The translations under genes and the position numbers were made by a program. Of a stretch of DNA of 37,089 nucleotides, positions 16,346 to 23,456 are shown in pieces; position 1 is the first letter of the stretch, and each line of letters starts with the position of its first letter. Source of the stretch: JAABTL01 sp964465355 (lineage in GTDB: Bacteria; Deinococcota; Deinococci; Deinococcales; Trueperaceae); contig CAYXJZ010000025.1 of the NCBI GenBank assembly GCA_964465355.1, forward strand, positions 1 through 37,089, in the 5' to 3' direction. The notes under the pieces were generated by a model. That model saw only the letters and a program-made list of their open reading frames with translations. It had not been told where the DNA came from and did not search any database.

Positions 16346-16383
16346 TCGAGCGTCCTTCGTGCTTCCCACAGCGGGACGCTCGA
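16346..16383 (-). promoter_or_regulatory. 10-bp hairpin in the leader between lacI-type gene and binding-protein gene
   Basis: TCGAGCGTCC-N18-GGACGCTCGA, perfect 10-bp arms. It lies about 137 bp before the binding-protein start and could terminate the regulator transcript, attenuate the operon or be a second operator. The surrounding 283 bp (16210-16492) hold no gene; a clear sigma-70 promoter is not visible. Confidence 0.5.
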
Positions 16384-16437
16384 GCCTACGGAGGTACGGA
16401 ACCTGGCCCCTGATCGATCGTGAGCGCGATCGGTCTC

Positions 16438-16452
16438 CCGCGCCTGGCGCGG
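16438..16452 (-). terminator. Possible terminator hairpin after the LacI-type gene
   Basis: CCGCGCC-T-GGCGCGG, 40 bases beyond the regulator stop. Short, very GC-rich and without a U-tract, so only a weak call. A further CGATCG-N6-CGATCG repeat lies next to it (16415-16432). Confidence 0.35.
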
Positions 16453-16492
16453 ACTCGCTCCTAGAGCGGTGGGCTTGGGTCGAGGCCGCCGG

Positions 16493-17518
16493 TCAGGTCG
16501 CCGAACGGGCGACCGACTGTCGCTCGACCAGTTCCGGATCGAATCGGCGCACCACCTCCTCTTCCTTCGTGTCGCCCAGCCTCTCGAGGAGCAGGTGTGC
16601 AGCCGTCCGACCCATGTCGAGCAGCGGCTGGCGGATGGTGGTCAGACCGGGTGTCAGGTAGCGAGCGATCAGCACGTCGTCGTAGCCGACGATGGAGATG
16701 TCCGTTGGGATGTCCTTGCCCTGGTCGCGGATGACCCGCATGGCGCCGGCCGCCATCTGGTCGTTCGCGAGGAAGATGGCCGTGAGCTCCGGGGCGCGCT
16801 CGAGCAGGCGGAGCGCCGCCAGCGCGCCACCGTCCTCGTGGAAGGTGGACTCGACGACGTAGGGCTCGCGGTAGGCGATCCCCGCCTTCTCGAGCGCCCG
16901 ACGGTAGCCCTGCAGGCGGTCGCGGGCGTCCGGCCAGGCCAGCGGCCCGGTGACGTGCCCGATGTGGCGATGGCCGTGGTCGATCAGGTGCGTGGTGGCG
17001 ACCTCGCCGCCCAGCTCGTTGTTGGTGACCACGCAGGCGTCGGCGATCTCGGCCACGTAGCGCCCGAAGACGACCACGGCGGGTGACCCCCGGCGGACCA
17101 GTTCGATGAGGACGTCGTCACTCAGGCCTTCCGCCTGCACCACCAGGCCGTCGCAGTGGCGGCTCAGCAGGAAGTCGATCGAGTCCTGCTCGTACTCCGC
17201 CTTGGCGTAGCCGCTGGAGACCATGAGGTGGATGCCGGCCGGGCGTGCGACCTCCTCTACCCCCTTGATGAAGGCGCCGAAGTAGGGGCTGGCCACCTCG
17301 TTGACGGTGATGCCGATGCCCCCTGAACGGTTGGTCACCAGGCCCCTTGCGAAGACGTTCGGCCGGTAGCCCAAGACCTGCACAGCCTCTAGAACACGCT
17401 TGCGTGTCGTGTCGTTAACGGGAGCAGTTCCGTTGAGCACCCGAGATACCGTGGCTGGCGAAACACGCGCCAGAAGCGATACCTCTTTGATCGTCGGTGC
17501 TCCGTCCGTGTTCTGCAC
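16493..17518 (-). CDS. LacI family transcriptional regulator
   Basis: 341 residues from GTG at 17518, chosen because GGAG lies seven bases upstream; the frame is open to a TTG at 17566. The N-terminal helix-turn-helix and hinge read TIKEVSLLARVSPATVSRVLNGTAPVNDTTRKRVLEAVQVLGYRPN, a canonical LacI DNA-binding domain. The rest is the periplasmic-binding-protein-like sensor (GGIGITVNEVASPYFGAFIKGVEE; C-terminal DISIVGYDDVLIARYLTPGLTTIRQP). It most likely represses the adjacent beta-glucan operon until an oligosaccharide binds. A consensus LacI-type operator overlaps its own transcription start (17571-17584), indicating autoregulation. Confidence 0.94.
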   Translation of the reverse strand: MQNTDGAPTIKEVSLLARVSPATVSRVLNGTAPVNDTTRKRVLEAVQVLGYRPNVFARGLVTNRSGGIGITVNEVASPYFGAFIKGVEEVARPAGIHLMVSSGYAKAEYEQDSIDFLLSRHCDGLVVQAEGLSDDVLIELVRRGSPAVVVFGRYVAEIADACVVTNNELGGEVATTHLIDHGHRHIGHVTGPLAWPDARDRLQGYRRALEKAGIAYREPYVVESTFHEDGGALAALRLLERAPELTAIFLANDQMAAGAMRVIRDQGKDIPTDISIVGYDDVLIARYLTPGLTTIRQPLLDMGRTAAHLLLERLGDTKEEEVVRRFDPELVERQSVARSAT

Positions 17519-17570
17519 AGACACACTCCAGCTTCGCGTCGAATCGATGACCTCGCGTGCAGCCAAGCTA

Positions 17571-17584
17571 TGAAATCGCTTTCA
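17571..17584. promoter_or_regulatory. LacI-family (cre-like) operator
   Basis: TGAAATCGCTTTCA (minus strand TGAAAGCGATTTCA) is a near-palindrome with the central CG that LacI-family proteins require, and fits the TGNAANCGNTNNCA pattern. It starts four bases past the -10 box of the LacI-type gene, so a bound repressor would block its own promoter. Confidence 0.8.
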
Positions 17585-17587
17585 TGC

Positions 17588-17616
17588 AAGGTAGCACTCC
17601 GCTTCGGATGTGTCAA
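17588..17616 (-). promoter_or_regulatory. Promoter of the LacI-type gene
   Basis: TTGACA (17611-17616), exactly 17 bp, TACCTT (17588-17593). Transcription would start within the operator just downstream, giving a leader of roughly 60 bases. Confidence 0.75.
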
Positions 17617-17674
17617 CGGGGTGGGTCGCTCGCCGTGCGGGGAGCCTCGCGGACGGCGGTGGGCCCCCCGCTCT

Positions 17675-18295
17675 CTAGCCGATGTTCGAGTTGAAGAGCA
17701 GGTTCAGGAAGGCGCGGACGAGTTCGAGCTGGCTGCGCATCTGCTTGCGGTCGTTCAAGGTGCGCGCGAGCACGAAGGCGCCTTCGAAGGTGACGAACAC
17801 ATGGTCGGCGACGGCGTCAGGATCGAAGGGGATGGCAGGGGGGTGGATCTCGGCGGCAGCGCGGAGCTTGTCGGCCAGGCGCTGACGCCAGGCGAGGAAG
17901 GTGGCTGCGATCACATCGTTGGTGCCGTCCTCGAAGAGCCGACGGTCGTAGATGTACGACACGAAGAGGCAGCTCGGATGCTTGGAGGCGAAGTCGTCCG
18001 ATGCGTCCTCGAACAGGCGCAGGAAGGTCGCCAACTGGACCACCGGGTCCTCGCTCTCGGTTTCCGCCTTGGTCATGGCCTCATCGAGCCAGGCGATGTC
18101 GGTGGCTGCGTAGCGTTCGACCAGAGCCCGTGCCAGGTGGTTCTTGCTTGGGAAGTGGTGGAAGAACGCCCCCTTGCTGGTGTTGGTCTCGGCCAGGATG
18201 GCGTCGACGGATGTAGCTGCGAGCCCTTGGTCGAGGATCAGGCGCTCGGCGCCGTCGAGGATGCGTTCCCTGGTCCGGTCTCCGGTTCTCGTCAT
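17675..18295 (-). CDS. TetR family transcriptional regulator
   Basis: 206 residues. The N-terminal HTH is TRERILDGAERLILDQGLAATSVDAILAETNTSKGAFFHHFPSKNHLARALVERY, a textbook TetR domain; the C-terminal ligand domain (about 75-206) is helical and variable. A TACCCT box eight bases before the ATG at 18295 suggests a leaderless start; an in-frame upstream ATG at 18325 is less likely. It is divergent from the BBE-type oxidase over a pair of palindromes (18324-18364) and so probably represses itself and the oxidase, with an unknown small aromatic or similar inducer. Confidence 0.92.
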   Translation of the reverse strand: MTRTGDRTRERILDGAERLILDQGLAATSVDAILAETNTSKGAFFHHFPSKNHLARALVERYAATDIAWLDEAMTKAETESEDPVVQLATFLRLFEDASDDFASKHPSCLFVSYIYDRRLFEDGTNDVIAATFLAWRQRLADKLRAAAEIHPPAIPFDPDAVADHVFVTFEGAFVLARTLNDRKQMRSQLELVRAFLNLLFNSNIG

Positions 18296-18303
18296 GGAAC
18301 ACC

Positions 18304-18309
18304 AGGGTA
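18304..18309 (-). promoter_or_regulatory. -10 box TACCCT of the tetR-type gene
   Basis: TACCCT-N8-ATG; its -35 region would fall inside the first operator palindrome, as expected for an autorepressed gene. Confidence 0.5.
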
Positions 18310-18323
18310 GCAGGGTCTTGCAC

Positions 18324-18364
18324 ACCGACTAGTCGGTCTAATACAAATAGACCGACTAGTCGGT
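18324..18364. promoter_or_regulatory. Double TetR operator, two identical 14-bp palindromes
   Basis: ACCGACTAGTCGGT occurs at 18324-18337 and 18351-18364. With the flanking bases they form a larger perfect inverted repeat, 17-bp arms (18324-18340 and 18348-18364) around ATACAAA. A TTGCAC box at 18318 and TACAAA at 18342 could be the plus-strand promoter of the oxidase. Binding of the divergent TetR protein to both sites would shut both genes. Confidence 0.88.
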
Positions 18365-18386
18365 TTATTACCAGAGGAGCCATGAC

Positions 18387-19790
18387 ATGACGAAGAACGA
18401 TGAACAGCTATCCGCAACCATGGGTGACCTCGCCTCGCGGCTGGAGGGAGACCTGATCCGCCCTGGCGACGGCGGCTACGACGAGGCGCGGCGCGTCTGG
18501 AACGGGATGGTCGACCTTCATCCGGCCGCCATCGCCTCCTGTGCCTCCACCGAAGACGTGCGGGCCGCGATCTTGACGGCGCGGTCGGCTGGTCTGGCGC
18601 TTGCGGTGCGGGGAGGTGGCCACAACGTCGCCGGCTTCGGCACGATCGACGGCGGGCTGGTCATCGACCTCTCGCGGATGAACGAGGTGAAAGTGGACCG
18701 CGCGGGTCGACGGGTCCGCGTCGGCGGCGGGGCCACCCTCGACGATCTGGATGCCGCGACCCAGGCGCACGGCCTGGTCGTGCCGAGCGGCGTCGTCAGT
18801 GAGACGGGGATCGCTGGACTCACACTCAGCGGCGGCATGGGATGGCTGCGTCGCAAGTGGGGCCTGACCTGTGACAGCCTGGTCGGCGCCACCGTGGTGA
18901 CCGCGGCCGGCGACGTGATCGAGGTGACGGAGCAGTCGGACCCCGAACTCATCTGGGGACTGCGCGGGGGTGGGGGCAACTTCGGTGTGGTGACCGAGTT
19001 CGTGTTCAAGGCCTACCCGCTAGGTCCGGAGGTCGCCTTCCTCTTCGTCCTCTACCCACTCGAGGCGGCCCACCGGGTCCTGGCAGGGCACGAGAGGATC
19101 GTGGAGGCGGCAGGCGACGACGTGAGCACGCTCGTCGTGCTTGGGCACGTGCCGGCCATCGACGGCTTCCCATCCGAGATCCACGGGCAGCCCTACGTCG
19201 GGGTCCTCGGCATGTACGCCGGACCTGTCGATGACGGCGACGCGGCCCTCCGTCCCCTGCGCGAGCTGGGAGAGCCGCTCATCGACCTCTCTGACAGGAT
19301 GCCCTTCGTCGAGGCCCAGAAGGTCTACGATGCCGACTATCCCTTCGGCCACCGCTACTACTGGAAGTCGACCAACCTCATGTCGATCCCCGACGCGGTC
19401 GTCGACATCCTGGTCGAGCACGTGCTGGCACCGCCTTCCAAGCACTCGACCATCGACATCTGGCTCAACGGCGGCGCCATGGGACGCGTCGGCGAATCGG
19501 ACACGGCCTTCCGTGGACGCGGCCACCGCTATGTCGTGAACCCGGAGGCGAACTGGGAGCACCCCATCGACGACGATGCGAACGTGGCCTGGGCGCGCGG
19601 CATCCTCACTGCGCTCGAACCACACGCCGCCGGGGGCGCCTACCTCAACTTCCCGGGATTCCTCGAGGGGGGCCAGAGCCTCGTCCGTGCCAGCCACGGC
19701 TCGAACTACCCACGGCTTCAAGCGCTCAAGCAGCGCCTCGATCCTGACAACCTCTTCAAGCGCAACGCCAACATCGAGCCGGCAGCGTAG
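18387..19790 (+). CDS. FAD-dependent oxidoreductase, berberine-bridge-enzyme-like
   Basis: 467 residues. An N-terminal PCMH/FAD_binding_4 domain (about 35-210) has AVRGGGHNVAGFGTIDGGLVIDLSRMN, whose His is the usual 8-alpha-histidyl FAD attachment site, and GLTLSGGMGWLRRKWGLTCDSL. Whether a Cys makes a second flavin bond is unclear. The C-terminal BBE domain ends NFPGFLEGGQS...NYPRLQALKQRLDPDNLFKRNANI, containing the conserved YxRLxxLKxxxDPxNxF element. Such enzymes oxidise alcohols, sugars or small metabolites using oxygen. GAGGAG seven bases before ATG 18387 fixes the start; an ATG at 18382 stops after two codons. Probably controlled by the divergent TetR. Confidence 0.92.
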   Translation: MTKNDEQLSATMGDLASRLEGDLIRPGDGGYDEARRVWNGMVDLHPAAIASCASTEDVRAAILTARSAGLALAVRGGGHNVAGFGTIDGGLVIDLSRMNEVKVDRAGRRVRVGGGATLDDLDAATQAHGLVVPSGVVSETGIAGLTLSGGMGWLRRKWGLTCDSLVGATVVTAAGDVIEVTEQSDPELIWGLRGGGGNFGVVTEFVFKAYPLGPEVAFLFVLYPLEAAHRVLAGHERIVEAAGDDVSTLVVLGHVPAIDGFPSEIHGQPYVGVLGMYAGPVDDGDAALRPLRELGEPLIDLSDRMPFVEAQKVYDADYPFGHRYYWKSTNLMSIPDAVVDILVEHVLAPPSKHSTIDIWLNGGAMGRVGESDTAFRGRGHRYVVNPEANWEHPIDDDANVAWARGILTALEPHAAGGAYLNFPGFLEGGQSLVRASHGSNYPRLQALKQRLDPDNLFKRNANIEPAA

Positions 19791-19797
19791 ACCGAGG

Positions 19798-19824
19798 AGG
19801 GTCCGGGGCGCCGCCTCGGACCCT
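19798..19824. terminator. Strong hairpin between convergent genes
   Basis: AGGGTCCGGGGCG pairs with CGCCTCGGACCCT with a single G-T wobble, right after the oxidase stop. No U-tract, but position and strength suit a terminator for the oxidase. Confidence 0.6.
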
Positions 19825-19910
19825 ATCGGCGAGCTGCCCGTCGCTCGTGGCAAGGCTTGACTTCAGGACGGCTCGAGCTCAAACGGTCGAGATGCTGGCT
19901 TGACCGCTGC

Positions 19911-20405
19911 CTAGACCCCGCCGAGCAAGGCGTCCATCTGGCCCACCGCCTGCCGCAGGCCCTCTTCCATGCCCATGCTCAACACCTGCTCCAGGGCTTC
20001 CCTCGAGCCGTAGGTCCAACGCAGCTGCATCCGGGTGCCGCCACCATGCTCGCCGAGCTGCATCCGCACCGATGCTACTGGCATGTCGGTGTTCGGCACG
20101 CCGTCCTGGTCGGCGAAGCCATCGTCGAACACCATGGACGTGGGCGGGTTGACGGAGGTGATCCGCCACCAGGCGTGGTGCCGGTCGCCGCCGGGTCCGG
20201 TCATGTAGTAGCTGACCTCCCCGCCCGGTGCCAGCTCGTGCCGCTCGAACGTGGCCGGGTAGGTCGGCGGCCCCCACCAGCGCTCCAGCAGCCGCGGGTC
20301 GGCCCACAGCTGCCACACCCGGTCGACCGGGGCCTGGAAGTCGGCGGTCAGGGTGAGGGTGAGGTTGTCCAAGTCCTTCTCGATGCTGGTGACGCTCATG
20401 ATCAT
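19911..20405 (-). CDS. SRPBCC (AHSA1-like) domain protein
   Basis: 164 residues. The START/SRPBCC fold is shown by LTADFQAPVDRVWQLWADPRLLERWWGPPTYPATFERHELAPGGEVSYYMTGPGG near the N-terminus and the final helix EQVLSMGMEEGLRQAVGQMDALL. Such proteins bind hydrophobic ligands; no enzymatic activity can be assigned. The ATG at 20405 overlaps the ArsR stop as ATGA and follows AGAGAGG, so the two proteins are made together. ArsR-AHSA1 pairs are common in actinobacteria and deinococci. Confidence 0.88.
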   Translation of the reverse strand: MIMSVTSIEKDLDNLTLTLTADFQAPVDRVWQLWADPRLLERWWGPPTYPATFERHELAPGGEVSYYMTGPGGDRHHAWWRITSVNPPTSMVFDDGFADQDGVPNTDMPVASVRMQLGEHGGGTRMQLRWTYGSREALEQVLSMGMEEGLRQAVGQMDALLGGV

Positions 20406-20770
20406 CGTCCTCTCTTGGGGGCGTCCCCTTGAAGGTCGGGCATGGTGGCGAGCAACCGGGACATCCGGTCGACCCTTCCGCGCCATGCCTCCTCGAGCTG
20501 GTCGAGGGCCTGCCTTGCCAGGTCGATGGCGTCGGGTCGGGTGCGCACCAGCTGCTCCCGCCCCCTGCGCTCCTTGCTGACCAGGCCGGCGCGTTCCAGC
20601 ACCGCCACGTGCTTCTGCACCGCTGCGAAGCTCATCGGGTAGGTCCCGGCCAGGCGCGACACGGACAGCTCACCCTCGGCGGAACGGCGGAGGATGTCGC
20701 GGCGGGTGGCGTCGGCCAGGGCATGGAACATCCGGTCGACGGCTTCGGCTGAGGGCTGATATACAACCAT
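20402..20770 (-). CDS. ArsR family transcriptional regulator
   Basis: 122 residues. Winged helix: MFHALADATRRDILRRSAEGELSVSRLAGTYPMSFAAVQKHVAVLERAGLVSKERRGREQLV. The two metal-binding Cys of classical ArsR are absent, so it belongs to the non-metal SRPBCC-associated group. The ATG lies inside an 18-bp palindrome and eight bases after a TAACTT box, so the mRNA is leaderless and the regulator probably represses itself. Confidence 0.92.
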   Translation of the reverse strand: MVVYQPSAEAVDRMFHALADATRRDILRRSAEGELSVSRLAGTYPMSFAAVQKHVAVLERAGLVSKERRGREQLVRTRPDAIDLARQALDQLEEAWRGRVDRMSRLLATMPDLQGDAPKRGR

Positions 20771-20807
20771 ACGGTTGTAAGTTAGCGCAGCCCCGACCGG
20801 CTGTCAA
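20762..20807 (-). promoter_or_regulatory. Autoregulated leaderless promoter of the ArsR-SRPBCC pair
   Basis: Minus strand: TTGACA (20802-20807), exactly 17 bp, TAACTT (20779-20784), eight bases, ATG. The inverted repeat TACAACC-N4-GGTTGTA (20762-20779) starts at the -10 box and spans the initiation codon, an ideal repressor site. Confidence 0.82.
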
Positions 20808-20855
20808 GCTGCGGCGCTTGACCATGCCTCTCGGCGTCGAGGACAGGCACCCTGC

Positions 20856-21485
20856 TCAGTCGAAGTCGATGCGCATGACCACGCGCCGCTTGGTGGGGTG
20901 GCTGACCTGCTGGAAGCCTGCGGCCTCGAAGACCTGCCGCGCGCCTACGTGCAGCTCACCCCAGGTGATCTCCTTGCCGGGCTCGGTGATCATGGCGTAG
21001 GCCTCCAAGGCCCTTGCACCGCGGCCCCGGGCGTGGTCGATGGTGGCCTGGGCCAGGTGGTAGGTCAGGCCGCGGCCGCGGTAGCCCTTGCGGACCACGA
21101 AGCAGGTGACGGCCCAGACGCTGTCGTCGCCCTTGTCCTCGTTGCGGCCTGACCAGGCGACGATGCGCTTGGACAGGTTGGGGTAGGCGGTGCGTGGTTC
21201 CACCGCGACCCAACCCACCGGTTCGTCGTCCAGGTAGGCGAGCAGGCCGCTGGTGCTCTGGGCCTCCGGGTCACCGCAGAAGGTCTGCTGCCACAGCCTG
21301 CCGGTTCTCTCTTCCTGGGTGGAGTCGCGCCAGATCCAGCCCTCGACCTTGAACCGCTGGCAGAGGCAGCGGCTTGGGTAGTCGGACTGGCCGAAGACGG
21401 CTTGGATGTCTTCCCAGGACGCCTGGTTGGCGGGGACGATGCGCAACCGCTCCTCGGCGATGGTCCAGGGTGCCTGTCCGGCCAT
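20856..21485 (-). CDS. GNAT family N-acetyltransferase with N-terminal Cys motif
   Basis: 209 residues. The acetyl-CoA loop is VRKGYRGRGLTYHLAQATIDHARGRGA after the strand SVWAVTCFVV. The N-terminus has RCLCQRFK (CxC), a feature shared with the GNAT at 32648 (GGCWCIGYH). The overall pattern, with GLLAYLDDEPVGWVAVEPR, matches a GNAT subgroup of unknown substrate. TAGGAT-N6-ATG marks a leaderless start. Confidence 0.85.
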   Translation of the reverse strand: MAGQAPWTIAEERLRIVPANQASWEDIQAVFGQSDYPSRCLCQRFKVEGWIWRDSTQEERTGRLWQQTFCGDPEAQSTSGLLAYLDDEPVGWVAVEPRTAYPNLSKRIVAWSGRNEDKGDDSVWAVTCFVVRKGYRGRGLTYHLAQATIDHARGRGARALEAYAMITEPGKEITWGELHVGARQVFEAAGFQQVSHPTKRRVVMRIDFD

Positions 21486-21491
21486 GTCGGG

Positions 21492-21497
21492 ATCCTA
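21492..21497 (-). promoter_or_regulatory. -10 box TAGGAT, leaderless
   Basis: TAGGAT-N6-ATG for the GNAT gene ending at 20856; no clear -35. Confidence 0.5.
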
Positions 21498-21633
21498 GCA
21501 CCCGGTGGCGGGGCGGACCAGCGCCTGCCGCGGGATCGGCGGCTTAAGGCGAATTTAGAGGCTCGGTTCATACGATGACAGCCACACGGAACCGGCCCGG
21601 ACGCTAGGGCCGCGCCACCGGATGGGAGCAAGC

Positions 21634-22809
21634 ATGAAGAGCATCAGACTCGCGCATGGACTCGTCGGACTGATCTTGGTGGCCGCCTTGGCCGCCTGCG
21701 GTGGCGGCGGACCACCCGGAGGCGGTGGCGGCTCGAGCAGCGTCGTGGCTGCTGCATCGGGCAACTTCCACACGCTCGCGCTCACCGACGAAGGCACCGT
21801 CCTCGCCTGGGGGAGCAGCCACGCAGGCCAACTTGGCACGGGTAGCACAACAGGCGCCAACAGGCCGGTACCGGTGCCTGGCCTCACGGACATCGTGGCC
21901 CTTGCCGCCGGACACAGCCATTCCCTTGCGCTGGGTGCCGATGGCACGGTGTACAGCTGGGGGTTGGGCACGGAGGGCCAGCTGGGCAGGGTTGCCGAGA
22001 GCAGCACCACCCCGGTAGCCGTCCCTCTGAGCGCGAACATCACCGCCATCGCCGCCTCCGACAGCTCCTCCTTCGCGCTCGACGACGAAGGCGGGCTGTG
22101 GACTTGGGGCAACAACTCGCGTTACAACCTGGGCGACGGCACGACCGCGAACCGCAGCACGCCGGCGATGGTGGCAGGTCTGCCGACGGTCGCCTCCTTC
22201 GCCGTGGGCTACGGCTCGGTGTTCGCCTTGACGGAGGACGAAGGCGTATGGGCTTGGGGCCTGGGAAGCGCCGGCTCGCTCGGTACGGGCAACGCCGACG
22301 ACCAGCCCAACCCGATCAGGATCACGGCGCTGGACGATCGCGATGTGGTGCGGATCGCCGCGGGTAGTGCCCACGCCCTTGCCTTGCTCGGCGATGGCAG
22401 CCTGATCGGCTGGGGGACCAACCAGCAGGGTCAGCTCGGCCAGACGCCTAACAACCCGGTCACGGTGCTTGTCCCGGCCGCGATCCCCGGTGTCTCGGGT
22501 GTCGAGTTCCTTGCTGCCGCTCCGCAGTCGACCGCGGTGATCATCGGCGGCCAGCCCGTGACCTGGGGATCCAACATGCACGGTGTCCTGGGTGCAGGGC
22601 TGGATGCTGCGATGACGGGAACGCCAAGTGAGGTCGATCTGAGCGACGTGATCTCGCTCGCCACCGGCTCGGGCGGCTCGCAGTCCAGCATGTTCGCCGT
22701 GCACGCAGACGGCACGCTGTCCGGCTGGGGCTGGAACTTCTACAACCAGTTGGGCCTGGGAGGTTCCAACTCGGATCGGGACACGCCGGTGGCGGTGGAC
22801 TTGCCCTGA
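21634..22809 (+). CDS. RCC1-repeat beta-propeller lipoprotein
   Basis: 391 residues. Signal peptide with lipobox ALAAC-GGGG, followed by a Gly/Pro/Ser linker. Then seven RCC1-type repeats (about 45-391) of the form xHTLALTDEGTVLAWGxxxxGQLGxG, enough for one complete seven-bladed propeller. The sixth blade is degenerate (STAVIIGGQPVTWG). It is exposed at the cell surface; bacterial RCC1-like lipoproteins are of unknown function and may bind proteins or glycans. GGGAG six bases before ATG 21634 favours it over ATG 21622. A GC hairpin follows the stop. Confidence 0.9.
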   Translation: MKSIRLAHGLVGLILVAALAACGGGGPPGGGGGSSSVVAAASGNFHTLALTDEGTVLAWGSSHAGQLGTGSTTGANRPVPVPGLTDIVALAAGHSHSLALGADGTVYSWGLGTEGQLGRVAESSTTPVAVPLSANITAIAASDSSSFALDDEGGLWTWGNNSRYNLGDGTTANRSTPAMVAGLPTVASFAVGYGSVFALTEDEGVWAWGLGSAGSLGTGNADDQPNPIRITALDDRDVVRIAAGSAHALALLGDGSLIGWGTNQQGQLGQTPNNPVTVLVPAAIPGVSGVEFLAAAPQSTAVIIGGQPVTWGSNMHGVLGAGLDAAMTGTPSEVDLSDVISLATGSGGSQSSMFAVHADGTLSGWGWNFYNQLGLGGSNSDRDTPVAVDLP

Positions 22810-22870
22810 GCAGGATGAAGTGTTCGAGGTGGACGGGGTGGTCGTGAGGGGGGCAGCGCAAGGCTGAAGA

Positions 22871-22901
22871 GGGCCGGCGTGGGCCGGCCACACGCCGGCC
22901 C
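22871..22901 (+). terminator. 11-bp hairpin after the RCC1 lipoprotein gene
   Basis: GGGCCGGCGTG, nine-base loop, CACGCCGGCCC: perfect 11-bp stem 62 bases past the stop. It directly abuts the -10 box of the next gene, so it also occupies the -35 region of that promoter. No U-tract. Confidence 0.6.
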
Positions 22902-22903
22902 AC

Positions 22904-22909
22904 TACAAT
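22904..22909 (+). promoter_or_regulatory. -10 box TACAAT, leaderless
   Basis: TACAAT followed by seven bases and the ATG at 22917 of the GNAT gene. Confidence 0.6.
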
Positions 22910-22916
22910 GCCCATC

Positions 22917-23426
22917 ATGCCGAGCCATCGGATCGACTTCGTTCGCCTGACCGAGGTCGATCTGGCGTCGGTGACGGCCTTGCTGAACGAGCCACGCAAC
23001 GCACGGCACATGCCATTGGCCGGCGCGTTCACGGCCGAGGATGCGGCCGCCTGGGTCGCTGCCAAGGATGGTCAGTGGGCGACCAGCGGCTACGGACCTT
23101 GGGCGGTGCTGGTCGATGGAGCCTTCGCCGGCTGGGGTGGCTTCCAAGCTGACGCGAACGGCGCAGACTTCGCCTTGGTCCTGCAGCCTGCGCACTGGGG
23201 CCTGGGTGAGGCCATCGCCCTGCAGGCGCTCGACACCGGCTTCCGGGCCTTCGGCCTCGAAGCCGTGACGATCGCGCTGCCTTACACCCGCAGTCCCGAT
23301 CGGGCCATGGCGCGACTGGGCTTCGTGCCTGATGGGGAGGTCATGTATGGCGAGGCCCGGTTCCGGCAGTACCGGTTGACCCGTGACAGGTGGGCGGCCT
23401 TGGGCGGGCCAGGTGGATCTCGCTAG
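22917..23426 (+). CDS. GNAT family N-acetyltransferase, RimJ/RimL-like
   Basis: 169 residues. IDFVRLTEVDLASVTALLNEPRNARHMPL at the N-terminus and the segment DFALVLQPAHWGLGEAIALQALDTGFRAFGLEAVTIALPYTRSPDRAMARLGFVPDGE match the acetyltransf_3 group. These enzymes usually acetylate protein N-termini or small amines; the target is unknown. The ATG at 22917 is preferred over an in-frame ATG nine bases earlier because it lies seven bases after TACAAT, the leaderless spacing seen for other genes here, and the earlier ATG overlaps the -10 box. Confidence 0.85.
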   Translation: MPSHRIDFVRLTEVDLASVTALLNEPRNARHMPLAGAFTAEDAAAWVAAKDGQWATSGYGPWAVLVDGAFAGWGGFQADANGADFALVLQPAHWGLGEAIALQALDTGFRAFGLEAVTIALPYTRSPDRAMARLGFVPDGEVMYGEARFRQYRLTRDRWAALGGPGGSR

Positions 23427-23456
23427 GAGCTCCGGTCCCATGCCCCCGGGGTCGGC

